NCBI RefSeq assembly: GCF_000146165.2
Contig: NC_004347.2
Coordinates: forward strand, 496,001-560,000
DNA length: 64,000 nt
Reading direction: 5' to 3'
Source: Shewanella oneidensis MR-1
Lineage (GTDB): Bacteria > Pseudomonadota > Gammaproteobacteria > Enterobacterales > Shewanellaceae
Shown here: in pieces, positions 62,320 to 64,000 of the stretch
Layout: every line of letters starts with the position of its first letter
Position numbering within the stretch: the first letter of the stretch is position 1
The notes under the pieces: generated by a model
Told to the model about the DNA's origin: nothing
Databases searched by the model: none
The model's input: only the letters and a program-made list of their open reading frames with translations
Translations under genes and position numbers: made by a program

Positions 62320-62328
62320 GAAAGCTCA

Positions 62329-63591
62329 ATGTCTGCCGCCAAGCCCTTTGAACAACTGATGCAATTGCCCGCTGCCGTGCGGCAATATTTGCTGATCACC
62401 TTCAATTACTGGAGTTTTACCTTAACCGATGGTGCGCTACGGATGTTGGTGGTGCTGCATTTTCATCAGCTTGGTTACAGTCCGCTGGCGATCGCTATGC
62501 TGTTTCTGTTCTATGAGATTTTTGGCGTAGTGACTAATCTGCTTGGCGGCTATCTCGGTGCGCGTTTAGGGCTGAATCGCACCATGAACATGGGCCTTGG
62601 GATGCAAGTGTTTGCCTTAGCCATGTTGTTAGTGCCGGCGGCGAGTTTACCCTTATGGCTCGCAGGTGTGCCTTGGGTCATGGCGGCGCAGGCTTTATCT
62701 GGAGTTGCTAAAGATCTCAATAAGATGAGTGCCAAAAGCGCGATAAAACTGTTAGTGCCTAAGGGGGAGCAGGGCAAGCTTTACCAGTGGGTTGCCTTAT
62801 TAACAGGTTCTAAAAATGCCCTTAAGGGGGCGGGATTTTTCCTCGGCGGTATGTTGCTCGCCTTATTCGGATTTGAGTTAGCGATTGCCATGATGGCGAG
62901 CTTGCTCGGGCTAGTATGGTTACTCAGTGTGGTGATGCTGAAGAAGGATTTAGGTAAAGCCAAGAATCAACCCAAATTTACGGAGATTTTCTCTAAAAGT
63001 CGCAGTGTGAATATTCTCTCAGCGGCACGATTATTCCTATTTGCCGCTAGAGATGCGTGGTTTGTGGTAGCGCTGCCTGTGTATCTTGCTAGCAAATTTG
63101 CTTGGGACCATTGGGCGGTGGGGGGCTTTTTGGCTTTGTGGGTTATCGGCTATGGCATAGTACAAACTCTCGCGCCTAAGATCACAGGTAATCAACACCA
63201 AGGTTTAGGAGTCGGTGCTGCACCCGATGGCTGCAGCGCGTTAATTTGGGCGAGTATCTTGGCCTTTGTCCCCGCGCTGATTGCCTGTGCGATGCAGTTC
63301 AGTTTTTATCCTGAGGCGAGTTTGTTGTTGGGCTTAATGCTGTTTGGCGTGCTGTTTGCGGTGAACTCGTCGCTGCACAGTTATTTGATAGTGAGTTACG
63401 CCAGTGAAGATGCGGTATCGCTGGATGTGGGGTTCTATTACATGGCCAATGCTATGGGGCGTTTAGTCGGCACAGTGCTTTCTGGCTTAGTGTATCAAGC
63501 CTATGGTTTAGCGGCCTGTTTGTGGATTTCGAGCATTTTTATCGGCATCACAGCGGTGATTTCGATTAAATTACCTCGGCAAGTCGCGTGA
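62329..63591 (+). CDS. arsJ: ArsJ, 1-arseno-3-phosphoglycerate exporter (MFS)
   Basis: 420 residues, about 11-12 TMs. ArsJ pattern: YLLITFNYWSFTLTDGALRMLVVLHFHQLGYSPL at the start, YEIFGVVTNLLGGYLGARLGLN, and KDLNKMSAKSAIKLLVPKGEQGKLYQWVALLTGSKNALKG. 9 bp after gapdh. Together they form an arsenate resistance path that needs no reduction to arsenite. Confidence 0.95.
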   Translation: MSAAKPFEQLMQLPAAVRQYLLITFNYWSFTLTDGALRMLVVLHFHQLGYSPLAIAMLFLFYEIFGVVTNLLGGYLGARLGLNRTMNMGLGMQVFALAMLLVPAASLPLWLAGVPWVMAAQALSGVAKDLNKMSAKSAIKLLVPKGEQGKLYQWVALLTGSKNALKGAGFFLGGMLLALFGFELAIAMMASLLGLVWLLSVVMLKKDLGKAKNQPKFTEIFSKSRSVNILSAARLFLFAARDAWFVVALPVYLASKFAWDHWAVGGFLALWVIGYGIVQTLAPKITGNQHQGLGVGAAPDGCSALIWASILAFVPALIACAMQFSFYPEASLLLGLMLFGVLFAVNSSLHSYLIVSYASEDAVSLDVGFYYMANAMGRLVGTVLSGLVYQAYGLAACLWISSIFIGITAVISIKLPRQVA

Positions 63592-63622
63592 TAAGGATTA
63601 ATGCAAATGCGGGCTAATTCAA

Positions 63623-64000
63623 ATGTGGCCTAAGGCTTTAATATATCGCTACAAGAGGCTAAGGTTACCGCTGGGATTAAGGTGCCTAGGGCGCAATATG
63701 GGTCTTAGTCTAAGTTTATTGCTTGGCATTGCCTTTCCGCTTTTTGCCGCACAAACGCAGCCCACGTTGATTCAGGCATTAAATCCCGCCGCAGATTGGA
63801 AAGACTCAGCCTATATTACCCAAGCATTTAGCGAAATAGCCCTTAAAAATGAATACGATAAAGATAAACACCGCGTGCGTAAGTGGCATATTCCTGTGCG
63901 AGTGTTTATTGAACATCAAGTGGGCGACAAGGCGCTGCATACTCAATTAGTGCAGATGCACTTGGCGCACTTAGCCGAGATTACGGGTCACGATATTCAA
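63623..64000 (+). CDS. DUF2927-like exported protein, N-terminal part (cut by window end)
   Basis: Open to the end of the window, about 126 residues seen. The start could be 63623 or the ATG at 63698, which directly gives a signal peptide (GLSLSLLLGIAFPLFAA-QT). The mature part WKDSAYITQAFSEIALKNEYDKDKHRVRKWHIPVRVFIEHQVGDKALHTQLVQMHLAHLAEITG looks like the start of a DUF2927 domain (secreted, unknown role, possibly protease-like). No SD is clear. Confidence 0.65.
   Translation, partial: MWPKALIYRYKRLRLPLGLRCLGRNMGLSLSLLLGIAFPLFAAQTQPTLIQALNPAADWKDSAYITQAFSEIALKNEYDKDKHRVRKWHIPVRVFIEHQVGDKALHTQLVQMHLAHLAEITGHDIQ

Overview
The window reads as a chromosomal segment of a Shewanella-type gammaproteobacterium. 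The main reason is a complete sulfite-respiration (sir) locus with an octaheme SirA that has seven CXXCH sites plus one CX15CH site ending in NKGCH. A ubiD/fre pair, an MAs(III)-type arsR/arsP pair, czcCBA and a long ars operon fit the same picture. I saw no tRNA, rRNA or CRISPR array.

Layout. 1-2.8 kb: end of a nitronate monooxygenase gene, an AI-2E-family permease, a frameshifted Cdd1-like gene and a MazG-like pyrophosphohydrolase. 3.0-16.5 kb: the sir locus. On the minus strand are a CcmF-like (SirE), a CcmH-like (SirF) and a TlpA-like gene. Divergently on the plus strand are sirA, a rhodanese, an FKBP isomerase, a TPR protein (SirG), the FeS/NrfD quinol dehydrogenase (SirCD) and a NosL-NosD-NosF-NosY copper-supply set. 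Together they code for the terminal reductase, its electron supply, its special haem lyase and probably its copper loading. 16.7-21.4 kb: a ToxR-like regulator, a MITE, an M13 peptidase and a flavin reductase-like protein.

21.4-31.5 kb is an accessory, partly AT-rich island built of REP/RAYT-type repeats. It holds a minus-strand graspetide (omega-ester peptide) operon: an ATP-grasp ligase, a two-TM protein gene split by an IS3-family element, and a precursor with three exact 21-residue repeats of the thuringinin-type core TxxTxxxExxDxD. Next come a NERD plus double-pseudokinase protein, a RAYT remnant and a chemoreceptor. A ~27-bp box occurs four times in alternating orientation and brackets the modules. 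The graspetide locus is the main candidate for an undescribed system.

32-42 kb: a DUF3313-like lipoprotein, arsR/arsP with a Cys-Cys-repeat insert, fre, a Sel1-repeat protein, ubiD, a Tyr-rich exported protein, a second MITE, an SDR, an AccB-like protein whose biotin lysine is Arg, aroQ, arfB and two small proteins. 42-49 kb: czcCBA with a Cys/His-rich leader protein. 49-57.4 kb: an ABM protein, mscL, a LysR regulator with a divergent EmrAB-like pump whose EmrA has an in-frame stop, GNAT, ABM, radical SAM, LysR and LysE. 57.9-63.6 kb: arsR-arsC-acr3-permease-thioredoxin-gapdh-arsJ, combining arsenite efflux with GAPDH/ArsJ arsenate efflux. The window ends inside a DUF2927-like gene.
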